Shown: positions 7,872 through 16,201 of the stretch, one piece after another | Layout of the letters: each line of letters starts with the position of its first letter | How positions within the stretch are numbered: position 1 is the first letter of the stretch | Source of the DNA: Paenibacillus uliginis N3/975 | GTDB lineage: Bacteria; Bacillota; Bacilli; Paenibacillales; Paenibacillaceae | Reading direction: 5' to 3' | Assembly (NCBI RefSeq): GCF_900177425.1 | Contig: NZ_LT840184.1 | Location: 2,752,010-2,816,009 of the forward strand | Length of the DNA stretch: 64,000 bases | Translations under genes and position numbers: made by a program | The notes under the pieces: model-generated | Databases searched by the model: none | Seen by the model: the letters and a program-made list of their open reading frames with translations, nothing else | Told to the model about the DNA's origin: nothing

Positions 7872-8484
7872 TAAAAATTGATTTATTATGAATAGTACTG
7901 TATATTCTACCTCAAATTGTCGTGGTAAAATAAGGAATCAGAGGGTTGAGGAGTGGCAGTATTATAAAAACCCATATTCACGTTGCTGATTGCTATAGGT
8001 ACTGGCTTGGATCATACGCTTTTAAACAGAAACGAACTGATTTTTCATTTGCTACACATAATGAGATTGAACGCTCGGATGTCAAGTGGATTCGTGACAG
8101 ATTTGAGTTTAACGTCCAACAGTTTGTAACGATGCTGGAATAAGGCGATATAATTTATCCCTAATCAATCATTATCGATTCTGAACTAACGGGACTCGAG
8201 AGCCTAATGTTAAGAAGGAGTTAACGTGAGTACTATAGAATATTTAGTTATTAAGTAATCAGTTATCATAAATCGTGAAATCGTGATAAGGAGGGTGAGG
8301 ATTGAACAAAAGTGTCGCAAATGTCAAGCTCCATGCAAAGTCTATATTATAACCATGGCGGATTTTTGTATGGAGCTTAATGAAGTAACCGCATGTTTTC
8401 ATTCTGACCTGTAAGGTGAAAATAGTTTATAGTATAGATTTTGCTCCCTTAAAATTAGAATCTATTTTAAGGAGTATATCTACT
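7872..8484. other. Gene-poor stretch with possible small peptides
   Basis: No confident gene is seen in these 613 bp. A 65-codon frame at 7946-8143 could start at a TTG but has a weak ribosome site and no family I recognise; its end, VKWIRDRFEFNVQQFVTMLE, looks protein-like, so it may be the tail of a decayed gene. At about 8296-8413 a frame opening at a GTG encodes about 38 residues with a CRKCQAPC zinc-knuckle-like start. It overlaps a strong AAGGAGG site, which instead serves a TTG for a 16-residue peptide in another frame. None of these is supported well enough to call as a gene. Confidence 0.3.
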
Positions 8485-8754
8485 TTGAAATATACAAATG
8501 CTGAAGCTATTTTGCCAGAAGATTTGCTAAAGGAAGTACAGAAATATGTGCAAGGTCGAATGGTCTATATCCCCAACTCAGAAGGGTCTCGCAAAAAATG
8601 GGGTGAAAAATCAGGGAACAGAAATTACCTGATCCTTAGAAACGGCCAGATTCGCCAAAAATTCAATGAGGGATCAACGATTGATCAGCTCTCAGAACTG
8701 TTCAGTCTTTCCCATGATAGTATCAAAAAAATTGTGTACTCAAAAAAGAAATAA
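8485..8754 (+). CDS. CD3324 family small HTH protein
   Basis: An 89-residue protein resembling the CD3324 family of small presumed DNA-binding proteins common in clostridia and bacilli. It contains the conserved YVQGRMVYIPN-SEGSRKKWGEKSG segment and a C-terminal helix-turn-helix (STIDQLSELFSLSHDSIKKIVYS). I choose the TTG at 8485 because family members start at this KYTNAE segment and an AAGGAG site lies 10 bp before it; the frame stays open further upstream. The fold resembles the Mor/phage-activator C-terminal HTH. No target is known. It stands alone, with a terminator directly after it. Confidence 0.75.
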   Translation: MKYTNAEAILPEDLLKEVQKYVQGRMVYIPNSEGSRKKWGEKSGNRNYLILRNGQIRQKFNEGSTIDQLSELFSLSHDSIKKIVYSKKK

Positions 8755-8758
8755 ATCA

Positions 8759-8795
8759 AAAGGTTTGTCGGGTTAAGCCCGCAAGCCTTTTTTAT
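8759..8795 (+). terminator. Rho-independent terminator
   Basis: An imperfect stem AAGGTTTGTCGGG / CCCGCAAGCCTT with a TTAA-G loop is followed by a T run. It ends the CD3324-family gene. Confidence 0.75.
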
Positions 8796-8919
8796 GTTCT
8801 AAACGCTTAGTAATTGTTTTTTATATATTTTTAAAAATATATCACTTCTATAATAAAGACCATAGGATTCACAAGAATGAAATAAATAAAAGACCCAAAA
8901 TCGAAAGTAGGAGCTCACC

Positions 8920-10401
8920 ATGGAACATAATTTTGGATTGAAAAAATTAAATAGCGAAGAAGCAACGATATTTGAATTACAGGATGCCATGAATAAGGGG
9001 GAAGTTACCTCAAGGGAACTTGTAATGTATTACATGTATCGTATCGCAACGTTTGACCAGAGTGGACCAATGATAAACTCTATTATGGAAATAAATCCAG
9101 ATGCGATTTTTATTGCAGAAGCATTAGACCAAGAAAGAAAATTACTAGGAGCAAGAAGCCCTCTACATGGTGTCCCCGTATTATTGAAAGGAAATATTGA
9201 AACAAATGATAAAATGCATACAAATGCGGGTGCATTAGCTTTGGAAAACCATGTAAGCTCAAGAGATGCCTTCCTTGTCCAAAAATTAAGGAACGCAGGT
9301 GCAATTATTTTAGGAAAAACAAATTTGACAGAATGGGCAAATGGGATGTCATCATCAAAAATGTGGGCTGGATATAGTTCAATAGGTGGACAAACGAAAA
9401 ATCCATATGGGGATTATTTTCCTGGTGGTTCTAGTACAGGATCAGGGGCATCCGTTGCAGCAAATTTTGCTACAATCGCAGTTGGAACAGAGACATCTGC
9501 CTCTATTTTAAGCCCAGCTGTACAGAACGCTATTGTTGGTATCAAGCCAACCGTAGGTTTAATAAGTCGATCAGGAATCATTCCGTGGAGCAACTCTCAG
9601 GATACAGCTGGACCTATGGCAAGGACTGTGACAGATGCAGCGATCTTATTAGGTGCTCTTACGGGAAAAGATGAAAGTGACCCCGCTACTTGGAAGAATG
9701 AACATTCTAATATGGACTATACAGCATTTTTGGATAAAAACGGATTAAGTAACGCAACCATAGGCATTTTTAGGAATGTACCACCTGAGAAATATCGTGA
9801 TATTGGCGAGTATGATGAAAGATTATTTAATGATGCTGTGGCTAAACTTAAAGATTCTGGAGCCAATGTAATAGAAGATATAGAAATCCCATCTTTCTAT
9901 AGAGAGTGGGAATATAAGAAAAAGAACTTTGAATTTAAGCATTCTATTGAAAATTATTTGCAAAGCCTCCCGGCTCAATTTCCTATTCATTCATTAAAGG
10001 AGTTGATTGAATGGAACGAGCAGAATACTGAGAAGGCTTTGAAATATGGACAAGATTCATTGAAATATCAATTACAACTAGATAATCCATTAAAGAATCA
10101 GAAATACATTCTAGAGTCTATTACTGATTTATATTATTCGCAAAATATGGGTATAGATCATGCATTACAAAAGTATGGATTAGATACAATCCTGTTTCCT
10201 TCTTATGTCGGAGCTGATATATGTGCTAGAGCGGGTTATCCATCCATAGCAGTACCTGCTGGATTCCAAGATAATGGAAGAGCATTCGGGATTACATTTG
10301 CAGGAACGGCATTTAGTGAACCGACATTAATTCGTATTGCATTTGCATTCGAACAAAAAACGAACCACAGGAGAATGCCAGATTTAATAGGAGGAAGATA
10401 G
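8920..10401 (+). CDS. Amidase signature family hydrolase
   Basis: A 493-residue amidase of the Ser-cisSer-Lys class. The catalytic lysine lies in GVPVLLKGNIET and the serine-rich signature in PGGSSTGSGASVAANFATIAVGTETSASI. The C-terminal half carries LFPSYVGADICARAGYPSIAVPAGF, common in peptide amidases and GatA-like proteins. It hydrolyses an amide bond, but the substrate cannot be inferred. It is longer than a plain GatA and has no GatB or GatC partner, so a role in tRNA amidation is unlikely. An AGGAGCTCACC site precedes the ATG. A broken SUMF1-type gene follows after one base. Confidence 0.88.
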   Translation: MEHNFGLKKLNSEEATIFELQDAMNKGEVTSRELVMYYMYRIATFDQSGPMINSIMEINPDAIFIAEALDQERKLLGARSPLHGVPVLLKGNIETNDKMHTNAGALALENHVSSRDAFLVQKLRNAGAIILGKTNLTEWANGMSSSKMWAGYSSIGGQTKNPYGDYFPGGSSTGSGASVAANFATIAVGTETSASILSPAVQNAIVGIKPTVGLISRSGIIPWSNSQDTAGPMARTVTDAAILLGALTGKDESDPATWKNEHSNMDYTAFLDKNGLSNATIGIFRNVPPEKYRDIGEYDERLFNDAVAKLKDSGANVIEDIEIPSFYREWEYKKKNFEFKHSIENYLQSLPAQFPIHSLKELIEWNEQNTEKALKYGQDSLKYQLQLDNPLKNQKYILESITDLYYSQNMGIDHALQKYGLDTILFPSYVGADICARAGYPSIAVPAGFQDNGRAFGITFAGTAFSEPTLIRIAFAFEQKTNHRRMPDLIGGR

Positions 10402-10402
10402 A

Positions 10403-10931
10403 GTGTCAAATGAAATAAAGAGTTACATTGGCTATCCAATGGTGAAAATTCAAGGGGGAGAAATAGAATTAAGAGACGATAGAATAAAAAGCAAATGGAA
10501 AGCTGAAATAAGACCGTTTCTTCTTGCACGGTATCCTGTAACTACGAGTCTATACTATGCAATTACAAATAAATCTCCTAATTCTTTTGACGGAGATCTA
10601 AAACCGGCTGTGAATATTTCTTGGAACAGGAACCACTGGTTATAGATACGGAGAGCTTGATAAGATTGCCTGGTATAATGAAAATTCAGGAGGCAAAATC
10701 CATGAAGTAGGAAGAAAGGAACCGAATGCATGGGTTCTGTATGATATGTTAGGGAATGTTTGGGAGTGGTGCTTTGATTTATATGATGAACAAGTGTACG
10801 GCTCCTACCGAATTTTTCGAGGAGGTAGCTGGGCTGAGGAGGCAAGGGGTTGTGGGGCTTCGTGTCGTCGTCGTAGCCATCCGTCATTTTGCATAGACGA
10901 CCTTGGATTCCGTCTTGCCCAGTCTTTTTAA
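10403..10931 (+). pseudogene. SUMF1/formylglycine-generating-enzyme-type gene with internal deletion
   Basis: Two pieces of one SUMF1 (FGE-sulfatase) domain lie in different frames. The first, 10403-10645, has the N-terminal pattern MVKIQGGEIEL, RPFLLARYPVTTSLYYAIT and PAVNISW. In a second frame from about 10625 the protein resumes as GTGTTGYRYGELDKIAWYNENSGG and runs through DMLGNVWEWC, RIFRGGSW and DDLGFRLAQSF to 10931. Between them the usual segment with the YRLPTEAEWEYA motif is missing, so roughly 60 or more codons were deleted and the frame shifted. The gene starts at a GTG one base after the amidase stop. Whether the intact parent was an FGE-type oxidase or a non-catalytic SUMF1 protein cannot be told. 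Confidence 0.8.
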
Positions 10932-11324
10932 CTTCAACAAACCAACTTTCGAGGTTATAGCATCGTTCCAGCTTCAGGAGGACAACCACAACGAATTCTC
11001 CGAAATATCTTTGATTTACGACTTGGAGAACTACTCTGCAGTTGTTCATGGAAAGGGATCCACACAAGAAGAGGTCTTGACTCCCCATCCAAAATAAAAA
11101 GGAGAGAAAAGGTCGCATCCCGTGAACATGTTCCGACGCATCATTGGCGATGGTATTGAGATCATAAGAGACGAGCATATCTTAATTGGTGACAACCATT
11201 GTGGTGTATTGGATTAAACCGGATGAGAAATCCGTGTGAATTTTGCACCTAATATGATTATCGGATCAGCGCATCCTGCACTGGATCTACAGATAACCAG
11301 AATAACAGTTATTAAATTAACTAA
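10932..11324. other. Stretch with decayed coding remnants, no clear gene
   Basis: These bases have short open frames only. One, 11122-11217, could encode 31 residues (MNMFRRIIGDGIEIIRDEHI...), and another at 10945-11150 is open without a start. Neither matches a family I recognise. The region directly follows the broken SUMF1 gene and is probably degenerate sequence. Confidence 0.35.
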
Positions 11325-11370
11325 AGTCTAATTTCTCGGTGTTGTAAACGAGAAATTAGGCTTTTTTTAT
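11325..11370 (+). terminator. Strong rho-independent terminator
   Basis: The arms CTAATTTCTCG and CGAGAAATTAG surround a 9-10 nt loop and are followed by CTTTTTTTAT. No intact gene lies immediately upstream, so it probably belonged to the decayed unit before it. Confidence 0.8.
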
Positions 11371-11631
11371 ACATATGGATTTCCTTAACGTTGTAAATTC
11401 GCATTTTCCTGAAGCTACCCCAGGTAGAAGTCTCGCTTTGTGATGCGGAGCCAAGCTTATGAATCTGCTCTTCGAGACAAGAGTGTTCGGAGAAAACTCC
11501 GGGCCTTTTACAGATGGGTGGTGGTTGTGGCTAGCTTATCTATTTTCGCAAAATAACGAAACTGTAGCCTAAAGCCACGACAACGTTTACAATGAAAATT
11601 ATATGTATTAAATGTAAAGTGAGGTGGGAAG
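11371..11631. other. Leader region of the zinc-finger/Lgt-like/radical SAM unit
   Basis: A 260-bp non-coding stretch between a terminator and the 87-residue zinc-finger gene. It contains several short complementary segments, such as GTTCGGAG and CTCCGGGC near 11488-11512, but no riboswitch class that I recognise and no clean -35/-10 pair. Confidence 0.3.
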
Positions 11632-11895
11632 ATGGAAGTCTACCGCTGCATGAATCATTCCGATGAACCGGCAGTTGCCCAGTGCAGGCGCTGCGGGAAG
11701 CCCGTTTGTGAACAATGTCATGACCAGGAAACAGGACGCTGCCGGTATCGTTGCGGTGAAATGAGTTACGGATCATCAATGCCCGTACAACAAAGAAGCA
11801 CGTTATGGACGGTTGTCGTTTCCTTGCTTGCCATCCTTGGCGGGCTTGCGCTGCTTCTGATAACGATTTGCGGAGCAATGCTTTTTTCGTATTAA
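11632..11895 (+). CDS. Small B-box-like zinc-finger membrane protein
   Basis: An 87-residue protein with a cysteine/histidine-rich N-terminal half (CMNHSDEPAVAQCRRCGKPVCEQCH, then CRYRCGE). This spacing resembles a B-box or rhomboid-associated zinc finger. A single hydrophobic helix (WTVVVSLLAILGGLALLLITICGAML) fills the C-terminus. It is therefore a predicted membrane-anchored zinc-binding protein, with the finger most likely cytoplasmic. A GAGGTGGGAAG site precedes the ATG. It lies 24 bp upstream of the Lgt-like gene and probably forms an operon with it and the radical SAM gene. Function unknown. Confidence 0.75.
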   Translation: MEVYRCMNHSDEPAVAQCRRCGKPVCEQCHDQETGRCRYRCGEMSYGSSMPVQQRSTLWTVVVSLLAILGGLALLLITICGAMLFSY

Positions 11896-11919
11896 AGTTA
11901 AAACGACAAGGAGTTGCAG

Positions 11920-12708
11920 ATGGAATTTCCTGTATATTTAAACTTGGGTTCCTGGCGGATTCATCCGCATGTGCTATTTGAATCGCTGGCTTATTTTATC
12001 GGCTTTCGAGTGTATTTATGGACCCGACGCCCGAGCGGTATGTCCAAATTGATGAGCCTGCAGATTCTGGCCGGCATTATTGCGGGAGCAGCCATTGGCG
12101 CCAAGCTGCTGTTTTGGCTTGAGGATCCGGCCGCAACCTGGGAGCAGCTAAGTCAATTCCACCTGTTATGGGGCGGAAAAACGATTGTCGGCGGTCTTTT
12201 AGGAGGGCTGATCGGGGTAGAACTGACGAAGCGATGGGTCGGATGGAAGCAATCTACCGGCGATGATTTTGTGTACCCGCTGATTCTTGGCCTGGGTCTG
12301 GGTCGGATCGGCTGCTTTCTGACAGGATTGGATGACCACACCTATGGCACGCCAACAACCTGGATCACCGCTGTGGATTTCGGCGACGGAATTTATCGCC
12401 ATCCCACCCAGCTCTATGAAATCTTGTTTCTGATCATACTCGCTCTACTGTTAATACCGCTGTACCGCCACAGCCGCGGCAAGTCTACTCGTGAGGGATA
12501 TGTGTCTGGCACGATGTTTCAATGGTTTATGGCCGGTTACCTATTTTTCCGCCTTGTAATTGAATGGATCAAACCTACGCTGCATCCGTACTTTGGCCTT
12601 AACAATATTCAGCTGGCCTGTATATTCGGCCTAATCTATTATGCGTGGCTCATTGGCGGCAGGAACAGAATAGGCCCGTCTATCCCGGGTTCTCAAATTT
12701 CAAGCTGA
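11920..12708 (+). CDS. Lgt-like membrane protein lacking the catalytic histidine
   Basis: A 262-residue polytopic protein of the prolipoprotein diacylglyceryl transferase (Lgt) family, with about seven hydrophobic segments. It keeps the arginine of the Lgt signature (GLGRIGCF), RHPTQLYE, and the late FFRLVIEW arginine. It departs at key points: the HGGL histidine (His103 in E. coli) is valine here (IVGGLLGG), the signature Asn146 is Cys, and Glu151 is not at its place (GRIGCFLTGLDDHTYG). It is thus unlikely to lipidate lipoproteins, and a normal Lgt should exist elsewhere. It may bind phosphatidylglycerol or another diacylglyceryl lipid. Start at 11920 after AAGGAG with 6-bp spacing. It is followed after 18 bp by a Tes-like radical SAM gene. 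Confidence 0.82.
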   Translation: MEFPVYLNLGSWRIHPHVLFESLAYFIGFRVYLWTRRPSGMSKLMSLQILAGIIAGAAIGAKLLFWLEDPAATWEQLSQFHLLWGGKTIVGGLLGGLIGVELTKRWVGWKQSTGDDFVYPLILGLGLGRIGCFLTGLDDHTYGTPTTWITAVDFGDGIYRHPTQLYEILFLIILALLLIPLYRHSRGKSTREGYVSGTMFQWFMAGYLFFRLVIEWIKPTLHPYFGLNNIQLACIFGLIYYAWLIGGRNRIGPSIPGSQISS

Positions 12709-12726
12709 TAAAGGAGCGTTATTTTT

Positions 12727-14136
12727 ATGCCAAACCGGCCTTATCTGTATCATGAATTGACGAACAGCATTTGCACTATATGTTACCGCAAAGTTGAAGC
12801 GAAAATTATTGAGGAGAATGGTAAAATCTATATGGTCAAAAGATGCCTCGTTCACGGTCCGGAAAAAGTGCTGATCTCCACAGAGGTCGATTACTACCAC
12901 CAGACGCGGCGGTTTATCAAGCCTTCCGAAATGCCGTTGGTCTGGAATACGCCGATTCGTTACGGCTGTCCGTACGATTGCGGACTTTGTCCGGATCATG
13001 AGCAACACAGCTGCCTCACACTGCTGGAAATAACGGACCACTGCAATTTGCAGTGTCCGATATGCTTCGCGGAATCCTCGCCGCACCGTACCTCTTACAG
13101 GTCACTTGCACAGATTGAATTTATGCTCAATCGGATTGTGGAGAACGAAGGGGAGCCGGATATCGTGCAGATCAGCGGCGGCGAGCCGACTACGCATCCG
13201 GATTTTTTTGAAATTCTGGATATGTGCAAAAGCCGGCCAATCAAGCATATTATGGTGAACACCAACGGTATCCGCATTGCCCAGGACCGGGAATTCGCGC
13301 GGCGGCTTTCGGAGTATATGCCCGGATTTGAAATCTATTTGCAGTTCGACAGCTTTGAAGCACATGTCCTAAAAGATCTGAGAGGTGCCGATCTCCGCCG
13401 TATTCGCCAGCAGGCCATTGATCATCTGAATGAATTCAACATATCCACCACGCTGGTCGTTACGCTGAAAAAGGGACTTAATGACGGAGAGATCGGCGAC
13501 ATCATCAATTACGGACTGCAGCAGAAAGCCGTGCGCGGCGTTACCATTCAGCCGATTCAGGCCGCTGGCCGGCTGGAAGGGTATGACCCAGCCACCGACC
13601 GGCTGACGGTAAGCGAAGTACGGCGGATGATTATCGAACAATCCGAAGTTTTTCAGGACGCGGACATTTTGCCGGTGCCTTGTCACCCGGATTGTCTAGC
13701 CATGGGCTATGCGCTGAAGTTGGGCGGGGAGGTGTTACCCCTGACGAGGATGATCGACCCTGAAATTTTGCTGGAGGGAGACAGCAATACCATCGTATTC
13801 GAGCAAGACTCGGTGATCCGGGGCAAAATGTTCGAGCTGTTGTCCACAGGCCATTCGCCGCAGTCTTCGGCACTTTCACTGAAAAGTCTGCTGTGCTGTC
13901 TTCCTTTGGCCGCCGTGTCGGAGCAGATTACCTATAATAATGTATTTCGGGTTATCATTATGCAATTTATGGATGCCTACAATTTTGATGTTCGCTCAGT
14001 CAAAAAATCCTGTGTCCATATTGTCCATCCAGACGGCCGGATGATTCCGTTTGATACGTATAATCTCTTTTATCGGGATGATAAGGAAGAGCTGCTGAAA
14101 GAACGGAAAGAGGATATTGTTACGGCCTGGGATTAA
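12727..14136 (+). CDS. Radical SAM protein of the tetraether lipid synthase (Tes/MJ0619)-like family
   Basis: A 469-residue radical SAM enzyme. The cluster motif is CNLQCPIC with Cys106, Cys110 and Cys113 (CxxxCxxC). Before it lies a further cysteine set: Cys16 and Cys19 (ICTIC), Cys40 (CLVHG), Cys81, Cys85, Cys88 (GCPYDCGLCP) and Cys96 (HSCL). This CPYDCGLC-PxHxxHxC-LLEITxxCNLxCPxCFA arrangement is the hallmark of the MJ0619/Tes family, whose archaeal members join lipid chains by C-C bonds between sp3 carbons. The SAM-binding GGEPTTHPDF follows. A C-terminal domain with more cysteines (HPDC, LLCCL, SCVHI) may hold auxiliary metal sites. Bacterial members are mostly uncharacterised. The pairing with an Lgt-like protein suggests a lipid substrate, which is inference. 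Confidence 0.85.
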   Translation: MPNRPYLYHELTNSICTICYRKVEAKIIEENGKIYMVKRCLVHGPEKVLISTEVDYYHQTRRFIKPSEMPLVWNTPIRYGCPYDCGLCPDHEQHSCLTLLEITDHCNLQCPICFAESSPHRTSYRSLAQIEFMLNRIVENEGEPDIVQISGGEPTTHPDFFEILDMCKSRPIKHIMVNTNGIRIAQDREFARRLSEYMPGFEIYLQFDSFEAHVLKDLRGADLRRIRQQAIDHLNEFNISTTLVVTLKKGLNDGEIGDIINYGLQQKAVRGVTIQPIQAAGRLEGYDPATDRLTVSEVRRMIIEQSEVFQDADILPVPCHPDCLAMGYALKLGGEVLPLTRMIDPEILLEGDSNTIVFEQDSVIRGKMFELLSTGHSPQSSALSLKSLLCCLPLAAVSEQITYNNVFRVIIMQFMDAYNFDVRSVKKSCVHIVHPDGRMIPFDTYNLFYRDDKEELLKERKEDIVTAWD

Positions 14137-14213
14137 GATAATAAATTGAAGTACGTTCTCTAAACATAGGCATATGATGTGTTTATAAACCTATGGTGGA
14201 GGGAATGACAAAA

Positions 14214-15104
14214 ATGTATTATGTTCCTAATACGTACTTCTATCCTTATTACGCTAATGTTAACACACCAATGTATCACTCAGACTATATGTCAAGAAAT
14301 CATCAACAAGTATTTGAAGCTATACTTGCTGGAATAAAAAGAGAAACTTCAGGCATGGATCTTTATAGTCGACTAGCCAATGTGGCGCCAAACCAAAAGC
14401 ATAAAAATAACATTCTTCATGCCTTAGAATACAAAAAAGTTCATTTAAATCAATTTACTAATCTTTATATCACACTTACTGGAAGACAGCCTATGTACCA
14501 AATCGATAAAGTGACTTTTCATAGTTATGGAGAAGGTTTAAAAAAGGCTCATGAAGCAGGAGTAGAGGGTTATGAAGAATATCGAAAGAATTGTTTACTT
14601 ACTCAATACCCACTAGTTCAAAATGTATTTTTACATGTTTCTACTGGTGAAAAAGAAAATGCTACACGATTGGGTTCTTTGAATGAGGAAGTATTAAAAG
14701 ATTATGGATCAAAACCATTTGTAGTTAATATTGAGGAGGTTACTGAGCAAAACAATACTTACCGTACCGCTTTATGGACAGGTAGTAATTTTCAAGTGAC
14801 CGTGATGAGTATCAATGTTGGAGATGACATCGGTTTAGAAGTTCATCCGACAACTGATCAATTCATACGTATTGAAGAAGGTCAAGGACTTGTTCAAATG
14901 GGTGATAGCAAAGATAAATTAACTTTTGAGGAAAAAGCCTATGATGACTATGCAATTATGATACCTGCGGGAAAATGGCACAATCTAACCAATACGGGTA
15001 ATAAACCACTTAAAATTTACGTTATCTATGCGCCGCCAGAGCATCCATATGGTACAGTTCATGAAACCAAAGCAATTGCAATGGCTTCCAAAGAAAACCA
15101 TTAA
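14214..15104 (+). CDS. Ferritin-like domain fused to a cupin
   Basis: A 296-residue protein starting with a tyrosine-rich tail (MYYVPNTYFYPYY). Residues about 25-150 form a helical, ferritin-like region: VFEAILAGIKRETSGMDLYSRLA and a second helix with EYKKVHL, matching E...ExxH-type metal ligands. Residues about 180-290 form a cupin: GDDIGLEVHPTTDQFIRIEEGQGLVQMG and IPAGKWHNLTNTG. The HxHxE set is reduced to single histidines in each motif, so metal binding is uncertain. The ATG at 14214 sits 10 bp after GGAGGG; an upstream ATG overlaps that site. It is much more AT-rich than the radical SAM gene before it. The function is not known. Confidence 0.75.
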   Translation: MYYVPNTYFYPYYANVNTPMYHSDYMSRNHQQVFEAILAGIKRETSGMDLYSRLANVAPNQKHKNNILHALEYKKVHLNQFTNLYITLTGRQPMYQIDKVTFHSYGEGLKKAHEAGVEGYEEYRKNCLLTQYPLVQNVFLHVSTGEKENATRLGSLNEEVLKDYGSKPFVVNIEEVTEQNNTYRTALWTGSNFQVTVMSINVGDDIGLEVHPTTDQFIRIEEGQGLVQMGDSKDKLTFEEKAYDDYAIMIPAGKWHNLTNTGNKPLKIYVIYAPPEHPYGTVHETKAIAMASKENH

Positions 15105-15306
15105 TTAAATCGAATAAACCATCAATTCAATTGGCATGAGTGGCTTTTCTTTATCTACTGACGTATATTTTATGGTCAAACTGTACTTTGTGCTTAGATA
15201 CAGATCCGTATCACATGCGAAAAAAAAGTTTTTTCGATGACGGGAATGTTATCCTTGCGTTCTGATCTGCTATATTTAAAACAGCATATGTACAATGGAG
15301 GAAGCA

Positions 15307-15918
15307 ATGAATCGAAAGATGAATGAATTGATGATGACTGATATCGTACAATCAATCTACTATAATGAAGCATCTGACATATTAAGGCGTGAGATCGCCG
15401 TAATACTGGATCGGGTTTGGCCGCCAGATGTTAGTCCAATACCAGGAGAGACGATTCCAACCACTCACGAAGCTGTACTCAATGCCCGTTCTTTCTATTC
15501 CTACGTAGATGGACGGTTAGTCAGCTATGCAGGTGTAGTCCGCAAGACCATCAATCACAATGATCAGACATTCAACATAGCTGGACTTAGCTGTGTCGCA
15601 ACCGATCCTGATTATCAAGGCCGAGGGTTAGGATTGCGTACGGTTGCTGCCGCTACTCGTTGGATCGAACAGAGCGATACAGATTTTGGAATATTCACTT
15701 GCAAACCGTCTTTGGCCTATTTCTATGAACGAGCCGGTGCCTGGCCGGTCGTGCCGGATGTGGCACTCATTGGCAGTCGTGATGATGGCGCTTTATCCAG
15801 TGAATCCTTACAGGTTGCCGTTTTGATGCGCCTGTTTTCAGCGAAAGCTCGTACCCGTGAGTCGATGTTACGCCATACTACCATTGATCTTGGCCTTCCA
15901 GTCGGCCATTTTCTATAG
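15307..15918 (+). CDS. GNAT family N-acetyltransferase, AAC(2')-like
   Basis: A 203-residue GCN5-related acetyltransferase. The acetyl-CoA pyrophosphate loop is DPDYQGRGLGLRTVAAATRWI, preceded by beta strands (AGVVRKTINHNDQTFNIAGLSCVATD). The FGIFTCKPSLAYFYERAGAWPV segment is typical of the fourth strand and C-terminal arm. The overall pattern resembles aminoglycoside 2'-N-acetyltransferases and related proteins, but substrate assignment is tentative. I use the ATG at 15307 with GGAGG five bases before it; an upstream ATG at 15295 lies inside this site. It is a single-gene unit followed by a very stable hairpin. Confidence 0.78.
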   Translation: MNRKMNELMMTDIVQSIYYNEASDILRREIAVILDRVWPPDVSPIPGETIPTTHEAVLNARSFYSYVDGRLVSYAGVVRKTINHNDQTFNIAGLSCVATDPDYQGRGLGLRTVAAATRWIEQSDTDFGIFTCKPSLAYFYERAGAWPVVPDVALIGSRDDGALSSESLQVAVLMRLFSAKARTRESMLRHTTIDLGLPVGHFL

Positions 15919-15990
15919 CGAATGGAAAGGGTCCGAATGAGATATCCGAGCGGTCTGAGCTGAAACTATAGCCAAGGTAGACATTATACC

Positions 15991-16050
15991 AACAATGGGC
16001 TATTCCAATAGTCATGTAATGACTATTGGAATAGCCCATTGTTTTTTTGA
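15991..16050 (+). terminator. Perfect 24-bp-stem hairpin with T-tract
   Basis: Arms at 15991-16014 and 16020-16043 are exactly complementary over 24 bp with a 5-nt loop, followed by a T run. It can end transcription from the acetyltransferase gene on the plus strand. The stem is longer than a usual terminator. Confidence 0.75.
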
Positions 16051-16201
16051 AAATGAATTGTTTTATGATTTCATAGGTGGTATTTACCGTTCATAGGGCA
16101 GCTTCACAACCATTTGACAATGAAGAATAGTTAGTTTAGAGTATACTTAAAATATTTTAATTAAATTTTTTGAAGTTAATCGTCAAAAAAAGGGGCAAGA
16201 T

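Noticed and set aside
10555..11178. 207-codon minus-strand frame across the broken SUMF1 gene
   Set aside because: The plus strand carries the recognisable SUMF1 motifs; the minus-strand product is low-complexity without domain features.
11920..12708. Calling this gene lgt
   Set aside because: The essential HGGL histidine and the Asn/Glu of the Lgt signature are replaced, so normal lipoprotein diacylglyceryl transfer is not supported.
15991..16043. Terminal repeat of an insertion sequence
   Set aside because: No transposase, target duplication or second copy is visible in the window; a terminator explains it.
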